This document shows, piece by piece, positions 8,084 to 17,471 of a stretch of DNA of 64,000 bases (within the stretch, counting starts at the first letter, position 1; every line of letters begins with the position of its first letter). Both the position numbers and the translations under genes were made by a program. The DNA comes from Clostridium ljungdahlii. Its GTDB lineage: Bacteria > Bacillota > Clostridia > Clostridiales > Clostridiaceae. Under the pieces are notes generated by a model that was not told the DNA's origin, did no database searches, and saw nothing but the letters and a program-made list of their open reading frames with translations. The stretch spans positions 20,441 to 84,440 of the forward strand of contig NZ_LITT01000008.1 of NCBI RefSeq assembly GCF_001636845.1, given 5' to 3'.

Positions 8084-10752
8084 ATGAAGTATCTTTTGAA
8101 TTGGAAAGAAGCTTTTGAGTCAGGTGTATCAATGGTCGGAGGTAAAGGCTGGAATTTAGGAAGGTTAGGTCAATATGGTTTCAACGTTCCTCAAGGAAAA
8201 GTATTAACTGCCAAGGCTTATGATGAATATATCAAGTACAATGAATTACAAAAAATAATTGATGAAGTTGTTTCAGTAACTACTCTGGAGAATTTGGATG
8301 AAATTCATGTTAAAGATAAATTGAACCAGTTAAAGAAAAAATTATAGGTGGCTCAATACCACCAGCTATTATTCAGGAGTTATCTACATATATCAATAGC
8401 TGTGGAAAATTAAAAAAATCCTGGGCTGTGAGGTCCTCTGCAGCTGCGGAAGATTCTAAAAAGACATCTTTTGCTGGTATACATGATTCATTTTTGAATG
8501 TTTGCAGTTTAGAGGACATACTGTCAGCAGTGAAAGGATGTTATGCTTCCTTGTGGTCTTCTAGAGCTGTGGCATATCACAAAAAGATGAATATAAGAGA
8601 TGATGATGTAAAAGCAGCAGTAGTTATCATGGAGATGGTGGAAGCTAAAGCTGCTGGAGTAGGTTTTACCTGTGATCTTTTATCAGGACGTGAGGATGTT
8701 ATAGTGATTAACGCCAATTTTGGATTGGGTGAGTCAGTGGTGTCTGGTTCAGTTGAGCCAGATACATATTATCTAGAAGCTGAAGCTATAAATGCCAGTC
8801 CACGTTTAATATCGAGAAAAATTGGACATAAGCAAGGAATGGTTGTAAGAAGTGAAAATGGTGGAACTCAATTTATTAAGTCAAATGAAATGTCTTTACA
8901 GCAGGTACTGCAGGATAAGGAAATTGAAAAGCTTGGCAGGATTTTGCTAAGAGTATTTGATGCCTTAGGTAATGGTGATCAGCATCAGGATGTGGAATGG
9001 GTTTATGATGGGCATGATTTTGTTTTGGTTCAAGCACGGCCAATAACTACTCTGTCGCGAAAGACATTTCCTGCTTTGCAGAACCAACCGGATATCTGGT
9101 CCAATGGCAATTATAGAGATGCTGTACCCATGGTTCAGTCACCTTTAAATCGGCGCTTAATGAAAAATATCATTGATACTATGCATCAGGGCTTTTTTAC
9201 TGGTGTAGGCTATGACTTTCCTGAAGGGCTGCAATTTTCTAGGTTTTTTAATGGAAGACTTTATTGCAATATATCAGTTCAGCAGTGGGGAAATTATGAT
9301 GCAATGGGGGCCTTGCCTCAGGGTTTTGGTGTCTTTTGGGGTGGTCACCAGAAGGATATGAAAATAGATGACCCTGATCCCCATGGTGGAGTAATTGGAT
9401 TAAAGAGAAAAGAACGTGTAGCTAAGAACATGGATTTGGTTAAACAAGGTAAGGAAAACTCTGCGCAAACTTGGAGTAAGATCACAGCTTCAGTAAAGTC
9501 AATAACCAGTGAAGAGTTTGGTAAGTGGACAGATCAAGATTTTATTAACAAATATAATGAATTAGGCAGCATTGTTAAAGGAATGGCTAAAGAATTCATG
9601 TTTTTAAGTGCAGCAGGCAGCATGCCAGTTATGTACTTATTAAATATTCTCACTGAGTATTTCTCAGATAAAGCACTAATGGTGATAAATGCATTAATGG
9701 TTGGAGGAACAGCAGATATAACCAGTGCTGATGAAGGCTATAGGTTGGTTGAAATGGCTGAGCTGGCTCGTAAGGACTCTGATGCTGTTAAATATTTTAA
9801 GGATGCTAACTTTGATCCTATGAAATGGGAAGTAAAGCTGCCTGAAAGTTCTCCCTTTAAGAAGACCTTCCATGAGTTTATACAAGAATATGGTCATCGG
9901 GCAGTTTATGAGCTGGATATTATAAATCCTAGGTGGAGAGAAGATCCATCTTATTTGCTTGGAATTATACGTAGTACTATAAATACTGCTGATATTGGGA
10001 GGCTTAAGAAGGAACAAAAAGAGAAATTGAAACAGGCGTGGAGTGAAATCAAAGAAAAAGTGCCTGCTTCTAAGCACTCTAAAATAAGAAAACTCGTTAA
10101 AGAATGCCAGGATGGAGCGGCAGTTAGGGAGAAGAATAAATCCGTACTAGCATTGATTATGGATGCATATAGAACAATTGCCATAGAATTAGGTCATCGC
10201 TTTTATGAAAGAGCTGTAATTAAAGAACCAGATGATGTGTTTTTTTGTACATGGCCAGAACTTTTTTCAGTATTGAGCGGTGAATGGGATGGCAGAGGGA
10301 TTCAATTTATCATTGCTGCAAGAAAAGAATGGAAGAAAAAAATGGAATTGCTTGCTCCGCCAGATGTAATTTACGGAGAAACTCCAAAGTTTACAGAACC
10401 AGTTATAGAGAGTTCTAGCAATTGTCTCACTGGAATACCAGTTGCTGCTGGAAAAGCCTCTGGATTAGTTAGGCTGATAAGCAATCCCAATGAGGGAGGA
10501 CTACTTCAACCAGGAGAGGTTATGGTAGCGCCATCCACTGACCCAGGATGGACACCATTGTTTTTAAAAGCAGGAGCTGTTGTTATGGAAACAGGAGGAT
10601 TTCTATCCCATGGAGCCATTGTAGCCAGAGAATATGGAATTCCAGCTGTAGTAAACATACCAGGGGTAATGAGTATGCTGAAGGATGGACAGAAAATACT
10701 AGTGGATGGAGATAAGGGGAAGGTGTTTCTTGTAGATGAAAATATTAAATAG
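8084..10752 (+). pseudogene. PEP-synthase / rifampicin phosphotransferase-like dikinase, frameshifted
   Basis: Three-domain dikinase of about 889 aa when the frame is repaired. The N-terminal ATP-grasp (PPDK_N) region starts MVGGKGWNLG and continues WAVRSSAAAEDSKKTSFAG, LVQARPITTL; a long middle domain follows, then the C-terminal swivelling domain with the phospho-accepting His in GGFLSHGAIVAREYG. Such enzymes transfer phosphate from ATP to pyruvate or, in the Rph group, to rifamycins. The first frame (8084-8347) stops at a TAG just after a six-A run near 8336-8341; the second continues from there to 10752. Restoring one base gives KKIIGGSIPPAIIQEL in frame. Either a real null mutation, slippage-dependent expression, or a sequencing slip. 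ATG has AAAGGAGG upstream. The architecture fits Rph as well as PpsA; which one is unresolved. Confidence 0.78.
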
Positions 10753-10761
10753 CATAGAGAG

Positions 10762-10836
10762 AAAGTTTACAACAAATTAGTGCATGATAAAATACCACGA
10801 CTAATAGAAACTTCAGGTAGAAAATTTGATTGGTAA
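10762..10836 (+). pseudogene. N-terminal shard of a MazG-like pyrophosphohydrolase
   Basis: Reads KVYNKLVHDKIPRLIETSG then RKFDW and stop; it matches the first ~24 residues of the intact MazG-like protein at 28446-28757 (TYNKLVRDKIPQVIEAAGK, then KFDV). No start codon is visible and the remaining ~80 residues are missing. It lies directly after the PEP-synthase-like gene, in the same orientation as the intact copy. Nucleotide identity to it is moderate, so it is an older relic than the Nudix duplicate at 7104-7300. Confidence 0.65.
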
Positions 10837-10979
10837 TTATTTTAAACTTATTTTATAATTCTTTATAAAATTTTTAAAATTGCTTTAAAGGATTTTTAAT
10901 CTCTGTCTTTATAATGAACTCATAATAAGCAAGGACATTAAAAATAACATCCTTGCAAAAATATTAGGAGGTCATATTA

Positions 10980-11639
10980 ATGAACAAGATTAAACTTTTA
11001 TATGATGTGTTTAAAACTGTGCAGGAAAAGGAAGAATTTAATGTAAAGATCAAATTAGATGCTGCAAAAGGAGAAACAAAAGTATTATCTCTTTCTAAGG
11101 AATTTAGTACTAATACAACTACTGGGGAGTGTAAAGCTAAAATAAACAGTGAATTTGATTGTGATGGAAAAAAAGCAAAGCATGAAAGCAATACAGAGTT
11201 TAATATGAAGGATTGTGGACATCATAGATTCCACCATCACATAGGCAAAATGGGTCATATGGATCATCATAACATGGGATGTTGTGAGCATAGAGATATA
11301 AAGGGAAAACTTTCAAAAATCACCTTTATACTCAATATGCTAAATAATCTTAAAGTGGAAGAAAAGGATGAAATATCAATATTGTCTCTTAACTTGAAGG
11401 ATATAATTAGTGAAATCAGGAATCATCATAAAGATTTAGGTGAGACTCATAAAAACTTCCATTTTGAAGGTATGGATGAACAGCATAAGTGCTGTGATTT
11501 TATGAAAGAATTACTCCGTTCTGAAAATAGCAATGCTGATTTAAATGTATATGTTAATAAAAATAATGAAGTTGAAAAGATAGAAGTCACTGCTAAAGGT
11601 GAAAATAGTTTAAATGCTTTAGTAAACTTCAGTTGGTAA
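10980..11639 (+). CDS. Hypothetical His/Cys-rich protein
   Basis: 219 aa, no family recognised. The middle (residues ~77-102) is packed with His, Met and Cys: DCGHHRFHHHIGKMGHMDHH then NMGCCEHRD. Further HHK, ETHKNFHFEG and EQHKCCDF follow. This suggests metal (Cu/Ni/Zn/Co) binding. No signal peptide or membrane segment, so probably cytoplasmic. The N- and C-terminal parts look like beta/alpha globular sequence. Strong site AGGAGG before ATG and a terminator right after, so it is a monocistronic gene. The histidine kinase downstream also has a His-rich N-terminus, which hints at a shared metal theme; that link is inference. Confidence 0.75.
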   Translation: MNKIKLLYDVFKTVQEKEEFNVKIKLDAAKGETKVLSLSKEFSTNTTTGECKAKINSEFDCDGKKAKHESNTEFNMKDCGHHRFHHHIGKMGHMDHHNMGCCEHRDIKGKLSKITFILNMLNNLKVEEKDEISILSLNLKDIISEIRNHHKDLGETHKNFHFEGMDEQHKCCDFMKELLRSENSNADLNVYVNKNNEVEKIEVTAKGENSLNALVNFSW

Positions 11640-11646
11640 AGGTCTG

Positions 11647-11682
11647 TGGGTGTAAGCTTAAATTTTACACCCATTTTTTATT
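11647..11682 (+). terminator. Terminator after the His-rich gene
   Basis: GGGTGTAA pairs with TTACACCC across an 8-nt loop, followed by ATTTTTTATTTT. Starts eight bases after the stop codon. Confidence 0.85.
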
Positions 11683-11784
11683 TTAAGTGAGAATATACTA
11701 TGGTAATATTATAGATACTAGCTGCAGAAAGTCAACTTATAAAAAATATTTATTGGTAACAGTTAACACAAGTTAAATATTTTT

Positions 11785-12042
11785 AGAGGACAGAGGACAG
11801 AGGACAATTGACAGAGGACAATTGACAGAGGACAGTGAAGGAGGATTTTTCTCCGTTACACTACGAAAAATCTTTAATTAAATTTTTGAGGACTCGTTTC
11901 GCTAGAGCGAAACATCGCTGACTTATATAAAGTTGAAGTTTGTTTTGCGTTAGCAAAACAAGCTTGAAAAAATAAATTAGTTTTCTGACGTAAGGAGGAA
12001 AACTCACCTTCATTGTCCTCTGTCCTCTGTCAATTGTCCTCT
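11785..12042 (+). mobile_element. MITE-like element with GAGGACA-rich terminal inverted repeats
   Basis: A ~258-bp non-coding element. The left end is built of tandem GAGGACA / ATTGACA units. The right end is their inverted complement (TGTCCTCTGTCAATTGTCCT), giving imperfect terminal inverted repeats of ~36 bp that also share TGAAGG. Internally there are three perfect or near-perfect palindromes: GATTTTT...AAAAATC (11844-11872), GTTTCGCTAGAGCGAAAC (11896-11913) and GTTTTGCGTTAGCAAAAC (11942-11959). No frame of use is present. It lies between a terminator and the histidine-kinase start, ending 26 bases before it, so it may affect expression of that gene. Confidence 0.7.
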
Positions 12043-12068
12043 CAAAATAAACTATAAAGGTGATATAT

Positions 12069-13238
12069 ATGGGTATTTTTAAAAAGAATAAAAGTGAACT
12101 TCACAAAAAATGGCATGAAAAACATCATAGATGGCATAATGGAGATCATGAACATTTACATGGAATTCATGAGATTCACCATAGACATAGAGATGAATTT
12201 CGATTATGTCATAAATATTTAATTTGGCTTCGTCCCATGGCCTTTTTAATTAATATATTTATAATTTATTTAATCTTTAAGGTTGTGGGGATTAAGGCTA
12301 TAACTATTTTCTTTGCAGTAATATTTACTGCTAAAGAAATTGCGCACTTATATATATATTGGCGATTAGAGAAAAGAATTATGAAGCCTATTGAAAGTCT
12401 AAAAACTGGAGTAGAGCAAATTGCCAAGGGAAATTATGAGGTTAGAATTGAAAAAAAAGTTTATAATGAAATTGGTATTTTAATAGATGAGTTTAATAAA
12501 ATGGCAGAAAAACTAGAGCAGGGTGAAAAGTTAAAAAAAGAATATGAGGAAAATAGAAAGACTCTTATAGCAAACATATCTCATGATTTAAAAACCCCAA
12601 TTACCTCAATAAATGGATATGTTGAAGCTATTTTGGATGGTGTTGCACATTCACCTGATAAAGTAAATAGCTATCTTAAAACAATTCATAGTAATATAGA
12701 TTATATAAATAGACTTATTGATGATTTATTTTTATTTTCAAAGCTTGATATGCAAAAGGTAGATTTTAAATTTGAAAAAGTGAAGATAAAACCTTTTATG
12801 GAAGATCTGATGGAGGAATTTGCATTTGTCTTAGGTGAAAAAAATATTAAAGTTAGTTTTACTGATAAAATAGAAAGAGAAATAGAAGTTAACATAGATG
12901 GGAAAAGGATATACCAAACTATAAGAAATATTATAGGAAATGCTGTTAAATATGGTGAAAAAGAAAATTTAGTTATTTCTATTGGATTAAAGGACGAAAA
13001 AGATCATATAAAGATTATCATAAGTGACAATGGTCCGGGCATAGCTCCAGATAAGCTTCCTTATGTATTTGATAGATTTTATCGTATAGATACAGAAAGA
13101 ACAAAGGACCTAATGAGTACAGGACTTGGACTGGCAATTGCTAAGGAAATGGTAGAAGCACACGGAGGAAAAATTTCTGTTGAGAGCATTTTGTCGGAAG
13201 GCAGTACTTTTATAGTAGAGCTTCCTATAGTAATTTAA
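12069..13238 (+). CDS. Sensor histidine kinase with His-rich N-terminus
   Basis: Membrane sensor kinase (389 aa). ATG at 12069 is preferred to the GTG at 12060 because AAAGGTG lies six bases before it. The first ~45 residues are cytosolic-looking and extremely His-rich (KKWHEKHHRWHNGDHEHLHG, HEIHHRHRDE). Two membrane segments follow (~52-72 and ~75-95) with hardly any loop between. Then come a HAMP domain, HisKA with phospho-acceptor His ~172 in ANISHDLKTPITS, and HATPase_c with N box NIIGNAVKYG and G boxes DNGPGIAPD and STGLGLAIA. With no extracellular sensor domain, the His-rich tail is the best candidate for signal (metal?) input. The response regulator follows 30 bases later. Convergent ABC genes may be the target. 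Confidence 0.93.
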   Translation: MGIFKKNKSELHKKWHEKHHRWHNGDHEHLHGIHEIHHRHRDEFRLCHKYLIWLRPMAFLINIFIIYLIFKVVGIKAITIFFAVIFTAKEIAHLYIYWRLEKRIMKPIESLKTGVEQIAKGNYEVRIEKKVYNEIGILIDEFNKMAEKLEQGEKLKKEYEENRKTLIANISHDLKTPITSINGYVEAILDGVAHSPDKVNSYLKTIHSNIDYINRLIDDLFLFSKLDMQKVDFKFEKVKIKPFMEDLMEEFAFVLGEKNIKVSFTDKIEREIEVNIDGKRIYQTIRNIIGNAVKYGEKENLVISIGLKDEKDHIKIIISDNGPGIAPDKLPYVFDRFYRIDTERTKDLMSTGLGLAIAKEMVEAHGGKISVESILSEGSTFIVELPIVI

Positions 13239-13268
13239 TGATAATGGTACAAGGAGGGAGAGGTTTTT

Positions 13269-13955
13269 GTGAAACAGGTTTTAATAATTGAAGATGATAA
13301 TAATATTGCAGCTTTAGAGAGAGATTATCTTCAATTAAATGGGTATAAGGTGGATATAGAACAAGATGGGGTATCAGGATTAAAAAGGGCTCTACTTGGT
13401 GTTTATGATGTAGTTGTAGTAGATTTAATGCTTCCTGGTAAAGATGGATATGAAATAGTAAAAGCAATTAGAGATAAATTTGAAATTCCCATTATAATTG
13501 TATCAGCTAAAAATGAAGATATAGACAAAATAAGAGGGTTAGGTTTTGGTGCAGATGATTATTTAACCAAGCCTTTCAGTCCAGCAGAGTTAGTTGCAAG
13601 AATAAGATCCCACATTATAAGGTATGAGCGTCTATCAGGTAAAAAAGTTGCTTTAGAGATTATCAGTCATAAGGCTATGGAGATTCAAACAGACTCTCAT
13701 AAAGTATTTGTTAATGGCAAGGAAATTTTTCTAACAACTAAAGAATATGAACTATTGGTATTCCTGGCTTCCAATCCTAATATAGTTTTCACAAAGGATC
13801 AAATATTTAGCAGCATTTGGGGAGAAGATTACTGTGGAGATACAGCTACTGTAGCAGTACACATACAAAAACTTAGAAAGAAGATAGAAAAAGATTCTGG
13901 AAATCCTGAGTATATTGAAACTATATGGGGTACAGGATACAGGTTTAATTCTTAA
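13269..13955 (+). CDS. OmpR/PhoB-family response regulator
   Basis: Partner of the preceding kinase. 228 aa: receiver domain with acidic pocket EDD (8-10), phospho-acceptor Asp52 in VVVDLMLPGKDGYE and conserved Lys in YLTKPFSPAEL. A C-terminal winged helix follows, with the typical LTTKEYELLVFLASNPN, the recognition region TATVAVHIQKLRKKIE and the end ETIWGTGYRF. GTG start behind AAGGAGGGAG. Ends 16 bases from the stop of the convergent FtsX permease gene, with no clear terminator between them. Confidence 0.95.
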   Translation: MKQVLIIEDDNNIAALERDYLQLNGYKVDIEQDGVSGLKRALLGVYDVVVVDLMLPGKDGYEIVKAIRDKFEIPIIIVSAKNEDIDKIRGLGFGADDYLTKPFSPAELVARIRSHIIRYERLSGKKVALEIISHKAMEIQTDSHKVFVNGKEIFLTTKEYELLVFLASNPNIVFTKDQIFSSIWGEDYCGDTATVAVHIQKLRKKIEKDSGNPEYIETIWGTGYRFNS

Positions 13956-13971
13956 TATTTTGGCTCAATGC

Positions 13972-16215
13972 TTATTCCATTCGAGATTTTAGAGCTTCAG
14001 ACATGGAAATTTTATTTATTTTTTTCCTGCTTAATAGCTTTGAGAGTTCATAGGTCAAGTATATAATAATAAAACCAACTATAACATAAACGTAATTTAT
14101 AGTTACTGGAAATGATATATTCATGTCTTTAGTTATTGACTTAAATAGAGCACGCAGGGATGCAAGAAGCAGGGGGATTCCAAGAATATAGCCAAGTATA
14201 ACTATAAAAGAGGAGCTGTTTAAAATTAGTGAATAAACCTCCTTATTTCTGTAGCCTAGAACCTTCATAAGAGATATATTCTCTTTATTTTCTTCTATTG
14301 TAAGAGCAGTAACAACATATATCACTATAAGTCCAATTATAAAGGACATAAAGGCTATGCCTCCTATAACAGCCTGAAGTGGCTTTGTAATTGTGTTAAA
14401 GGCATTTCTCATCTCATCAACCGTTACAAAAGCCAGCAGTTTGTTTTCTGGAATAGACAATCTTTCTGTACTCCAAAGTCCAGTGTAGCTGTAAGGAGGA
14501 AACTTAAGCATGGCATTAAGCTTATCAAGAGGTATATAAATATAGCTGCCAACATAGGTTTCAGCAATATCATCAACAGTTATGTTGTATTCTTTTGAAT
14601 CAAGCCTGTTAACAGCTTTAATAGTATCCTTTGGATTTATATTAAGCTTATCAGCTAGAGGTCTTGTTATAATAATTTTATCTGATTTCAGTACATTTCC
14701 TGCTTTGTTTTTAAAGTAAATATACTTAGAATTAGAACTTACTCCATACACTGTAAAAGTTAAATTGGCATCTGATTTAAGTGCAAAGGGTATTTCAGAG
14801 AAGGCTTCACCTTTTTCTGGTTTGCCATTTTGGACAGAATTAAACACATACTGATAGTTGTATTTAAAGGCTTCACTAAAAGAATCCTTCATAAGATAAT
14901 CCAAGGAACTTTTTGCTGAAAAACCCATTAAAAGCAGCATAGTTGCCATAATAACTCCAAGCATAAGAAATATACTTCTAGGTATGCTTCTAAGTAATTC
15001 TCTTATTTGAAACTTAGTATTAAAATTTAATTTATCAAGTTTTATATTTTTTTCTATAAAGCCAACCTTATTATTTTGACTTCCACCTCTCATAAGTTCA
15101 ACAGGTGAAGCTTTAAGTGATTTATTTACAACAAAATAGCTGCAGATAATCAAAAAGACTATAGGAAGCAGAATGCTCATTATCAAATAATTTATATTAA
15201 AGCTTAAAGAACTTACAGGTATATTAAAGTAGGACACATAATAGGAAATCATAGGTTTTAAGGTTATTACCCCAAGCATAGTTCCAAGAATACCGCCTAA
15301 TAATGAAACAGCTAAAGGATACATGAGATAATGTTTCATAATTTCTCTTTTTCTATAACCTAGTGCATAAAGAGTTCCTATAACAGCAGCTTCTCTTTTT
15401 AACATTCTCAGCATTACTATACCAGTTAGAATGCAAGTAAGGATTAGTATGCTCATGGGCATAGATGAGCTCATCTTATCAATTCCAGAAAGCTTTGCAG
15501 TCATATAAGTTACTCTTGGATTATCAGCTACATTCATCCAGCTTAAAATAATAATATTTTTGCTTCTTAAATAACTCTTGAGTTCAGATATTTTTTTACC
15601 TAAATTGCTTCTATCGCTATTAAATCTCACAGCATAAAAGCTATTTCCTCTGTTTATATTATTAAAATCATTTTTACTAATTACTGCAATACCAAAGCTG
15701 TTCGGATCATTTATAATATCTGATTCTGATTTTAGCGGATATATATAATTTGGTATAGACATAAAACCAGAAATGGTAAAATTCTGATTATATAGTTTTA
15801 TACTGTCGCCAATATTTAACTTATTAGCTTTTGCATAAGAGGGGTCAATAAGAATACCACCATTACTCAAATTTTTACCTTCAATTATTGCAGGTATGTT
15901 AACCTTGGTATTTTCCCTGAAGATTCTTAAAGTCTTATTTTCTGATATGGAATAATCAAAAGATTTTGTTTCCTCCAAACTCATATTAAACTTTGCTTCT
16001 AAGGACTCTGGATTATTTAATTTTTTGCTTGTCATAAAGGTTGCATCTTCCTGCTTATAGTCTCTTTCAAAAGAAGATAATAACCCTGACAAATTTATAG
16101 AAACCAAATTAAACATTGTAAAAAGCAGACAGCTAAAAATAATAAGCAGCAAGGAACCAAGGTATTGAGATTTACTTTCCAGCATGGTTCTCTTAATTTT
16201 TTTATTTATAATCAT
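13972..16215 (-). CDS. FtsX-like ABC transporter permease
   Basis: Large membrane permease (747 aa from the ATG). The N-terminal helix (~18-38) is followed by a long extracytoplasmic MacB_PCD-type region (~40-240), an FtsX block of three helices (~255-370) with ALGYRKREIM, a further helix near 420, a second extracytoplasmic region, and a final FtsX block (~620-735) with KVLGYRNKEVYSLI. This is the 8-10-helix Bce/MacB-like layout used for peptide-antibiotic resistance or lipoprotein/lipid handling. ATG at 16215 overlaps the ATPase stop by one base (TAATG), so the pair is translationally coupled. Substrate unknown. The adjacent two-component system is a plausible regulator or partner, as in Bce-type modules. 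Confidence 0.9.
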   Translation of the reverse strand: MIINKKIKRTMLESKSQYLGSLLLIIFSCLLFTMFNLVSINLSGLLSSFERDYKQEDATFMTSKKLNNPESLEAKFNMSLEETKSFDYSISENKTLRIFRENTKVNIPAIIEGKNLSNGGILIDPSYAKANKLNIGDSIKLYNQNFTISGFMSIPNYIYPLKSESDIINDPNSFGIAVISKNDFNNINRGNSFYAVRFNSDRSNLGKKISELKSYLRSKNIIILSWMNVADNPRVTYMTAKLSGIDKMSSSMPMSILILTCILTGIVMLRMLKREAAVIGTLYALGYRKREIMKHYLMYPLAVSLLGGILGTMLGVITLKPMISYYVSYFNIPVSSLSFNINYLIMSILLPIVFLIICSYFVVNKSLKASPVELMRGGSQNNKVGFIEKNIKLDKLNFNTKFQIRELLRSIPRSIFLMLGVIMATMLLLMGFSAKSSLDYLMKDSFSEAFKYNYQYVFNSVQNGKPEKGEAFSEIPFALKSDANLTFTVYGVSSNSKYIYFKNKAGNVLKSDKIIITRPLADKLNINPKDTIKAVNRLDSKEYNITVDDIAETYVGSYIYIPLDKLNAMLKFPPYSYTGLWSTERLSIPENKLLAFVTVDEMRNAFNTITKPLQAVIGGIAFMSFIIGLIVIYVVTALTIEENKENISLMKVLGYRNKEVYSLILNSSSFIVILGYILGIPLLLASLRALFKSITKDMNISFPVTINYVYVIVGFIIIYLTYELSKLLSRKKINKISMSEALKSRME

Positions 16216-16913
16216 TACCACTCAATCCTTTCTGCAGGAATAATCTCTTTATTGACTACACTATCTACAATTTCTCCACTTCTTACTCTATAGACCCTGT
16301 TTGCCATAGAACTGATTGCATTATTATGTGTTATCATAAGTATGGTTGAACCAAAGTCCTTGTTAATTCTCTGAAGAAGTTTTAATATCTCCCTGGAGGT
16401 TGAAAAATCAAGTGCACCGGTGGGTTCATCGCATAATAAAAGCTTTGGATTTTTAACTATTGCCCTTGCAATGGAGATTCTTTGCTGTTCACCACCACTT
16501 AATTCCCTTGGAAATCTATATTTTTTATCAAGCATACCTACGGCTTTTAAAACCTCATCAGTATTAAGAGGACAACTGCTTATGTTTGAGACAACCTCAA
16601 TATTTTCCCCAGCAGTTAAGTTAGGTATTAAGTTGTAAAATTGAAATATAAAACCTATATTTTTTCTTCTGTAGTCCGTGAGTTCATTATCATTTAGTTT
16701 AGTAATTTCAAGGTTATCTACAAAAACAGTACCAAAGTCACATTTATCAATTCCACCTATAATATTAAGAAGGGTTGACTTGCCAGAACCAGAAGGACCA
16801 AGTATAACTCCAATTTCACCTTTGTCTAAATTCATTCCTATACCATTCAAAACAGTGGTAGTTATATCAGTCGTTTTATAGCTTTTCTTTAAATTTTTTA
16901 CTATTAAGAACAT
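16215..16913 (-). CDS. ABC transporter ATP-binding protein (LolD/MacB type)
   Basis: Nucleotide-binding subunit (232 aa) for the FtsX permease directly downstream. Walker A is GPSGSGKST (residues 39-47), then Q-loop FQFYNLIPNLTAGEN, signature LSGGEQQR (~137), Walker B LLLCDEPTGALD (~157) and H-loop ITHNN. The sequence is typical of the MacB/LolD/BceA subfamily. ATG has AAAGGA upstream. Together with the permease it forms a two-gene operon transcribed towards the two-component genes. Confidence 0.95.
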   Translation of the reverse strand: MFLIVKNLKKSYKTTDITTTVLNGIGMNLDKGEIGVILGPSGSGKSTLLNIIGGIDKCDFGTVFVDNLEITKLNDNELTDYRRKNIGFIFQFYNLIPNLTAGENIEVVSNISSCPLNTDEVLKAVGMLDKKYRFPRELSGGEQQRISIARAIVKNPKLLLCDEPTGALDFSTSREILKLLQRINKDFGSTILMITHNNAISSMANRVYRVRSGEIVDSVVNKEIIPAERIEW

Positions 16914-17002
16914 CTATTTTATTCCTTTCGCTATTTTAATTGTTATTAGTTTAAACATAGGAGAGAGTTTTATTCTATATTTATTAATTAGGCAGTAATC
17001 AA

Positions 17003-17035
17003 AAAGGTATAGTGTTTTTTACTATACCTTTTCTG
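17003..17035 (-). terminator. Terminator of the Nudix gene
   Basis: Nine-bp stem AGGTATAGT / ACTATACCT with an A/T-rich loop and a T-run on the minus strand. The Nudix stop codon lies inside the stem. The same hairpin was copied together with the gene end to 7107-7138. Confidence 0.75.
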
Positions 17036-17420
17036 ATATCAACTTTTCAACTGTAGGAATATCTGCTGGAGCCCATTTTAAAGAAGAGAGGTTCTCTCTT
17101 TTTAGCCATATCAGTTTAGAATGTTCATTGGCTGTAGGAATATCTGATACTAATTTGCACTTTACAGTAATCAAATTTACTATAAAAGCATCATATTCAT
17201 GAGTATTGTCATTAAATACATCCAAGTATTCTACAGTGCATTTTAACTCCTCTTGGATTTCTCTTTCTATAGCTTGTTTCAAATTTTCACCTTTCTCAAC
17301 TTTCCCACCTGGAAATTCCCATTTGTTTGGCAGGGACATTTTTGGAGAACGAAGAGCGCATAGTATTTCATTATTTTCATTTTCTATAACAGCTCCGACG
17401 ACTTTCAATGTTTTTTTCAT
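17022..17420 (-). CDS. Nudix (deoxy)nucleoside triphosphate pyrophosphohydrolase, MutT-like
   Basis: 132-aa Nudix hydrolase of the MutT/8-oxo-dGTPase group. The complete Nudix box GGKVEKGENLKQAIEREI then QEEL is at residues 38-59, and KWEFPGG precedes it as in MutT. It likely hydrolyses damaged or non-canonical (d)NTPs, sanitising the pool. ATG is preceded by GAAAGGTG. It lies just before the divergent PLD-helicase gene at 18.1 kb, and MutT-type enzymes are often near or fused to such helicases; a role in the same system is inference. Its 3' part was duplicated to 7104-7300. Confidence 0.92.
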   Translation of the reverse strand: MKKTLKVVGAVIENENNEILCALRSPKMSLPNKWEFPGGKVEKGENLKQAIEREIQEELKCTVEYLDVFNDNTHEYDAFIVNLITVKCKLVSDIPTANEHSKLIWLKRENLSSLKWAPADIPTVEKLISEKV

Positions 17421-17471
17421 TTTAGCAACACCTTTCTTCTAGAAAAGTTTAGCATAGATGGGTGCTTAAAT

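Noticed and set aside
8336..8342. Programmed -1 ribosomal frameshift at the A-run
   Set aside because: Reading codons AAG-AAA-AAA-TTA give no canonical X-XXY-YYZ heptamer and no clear downstream pseudoknot; a deleted base is simpler.
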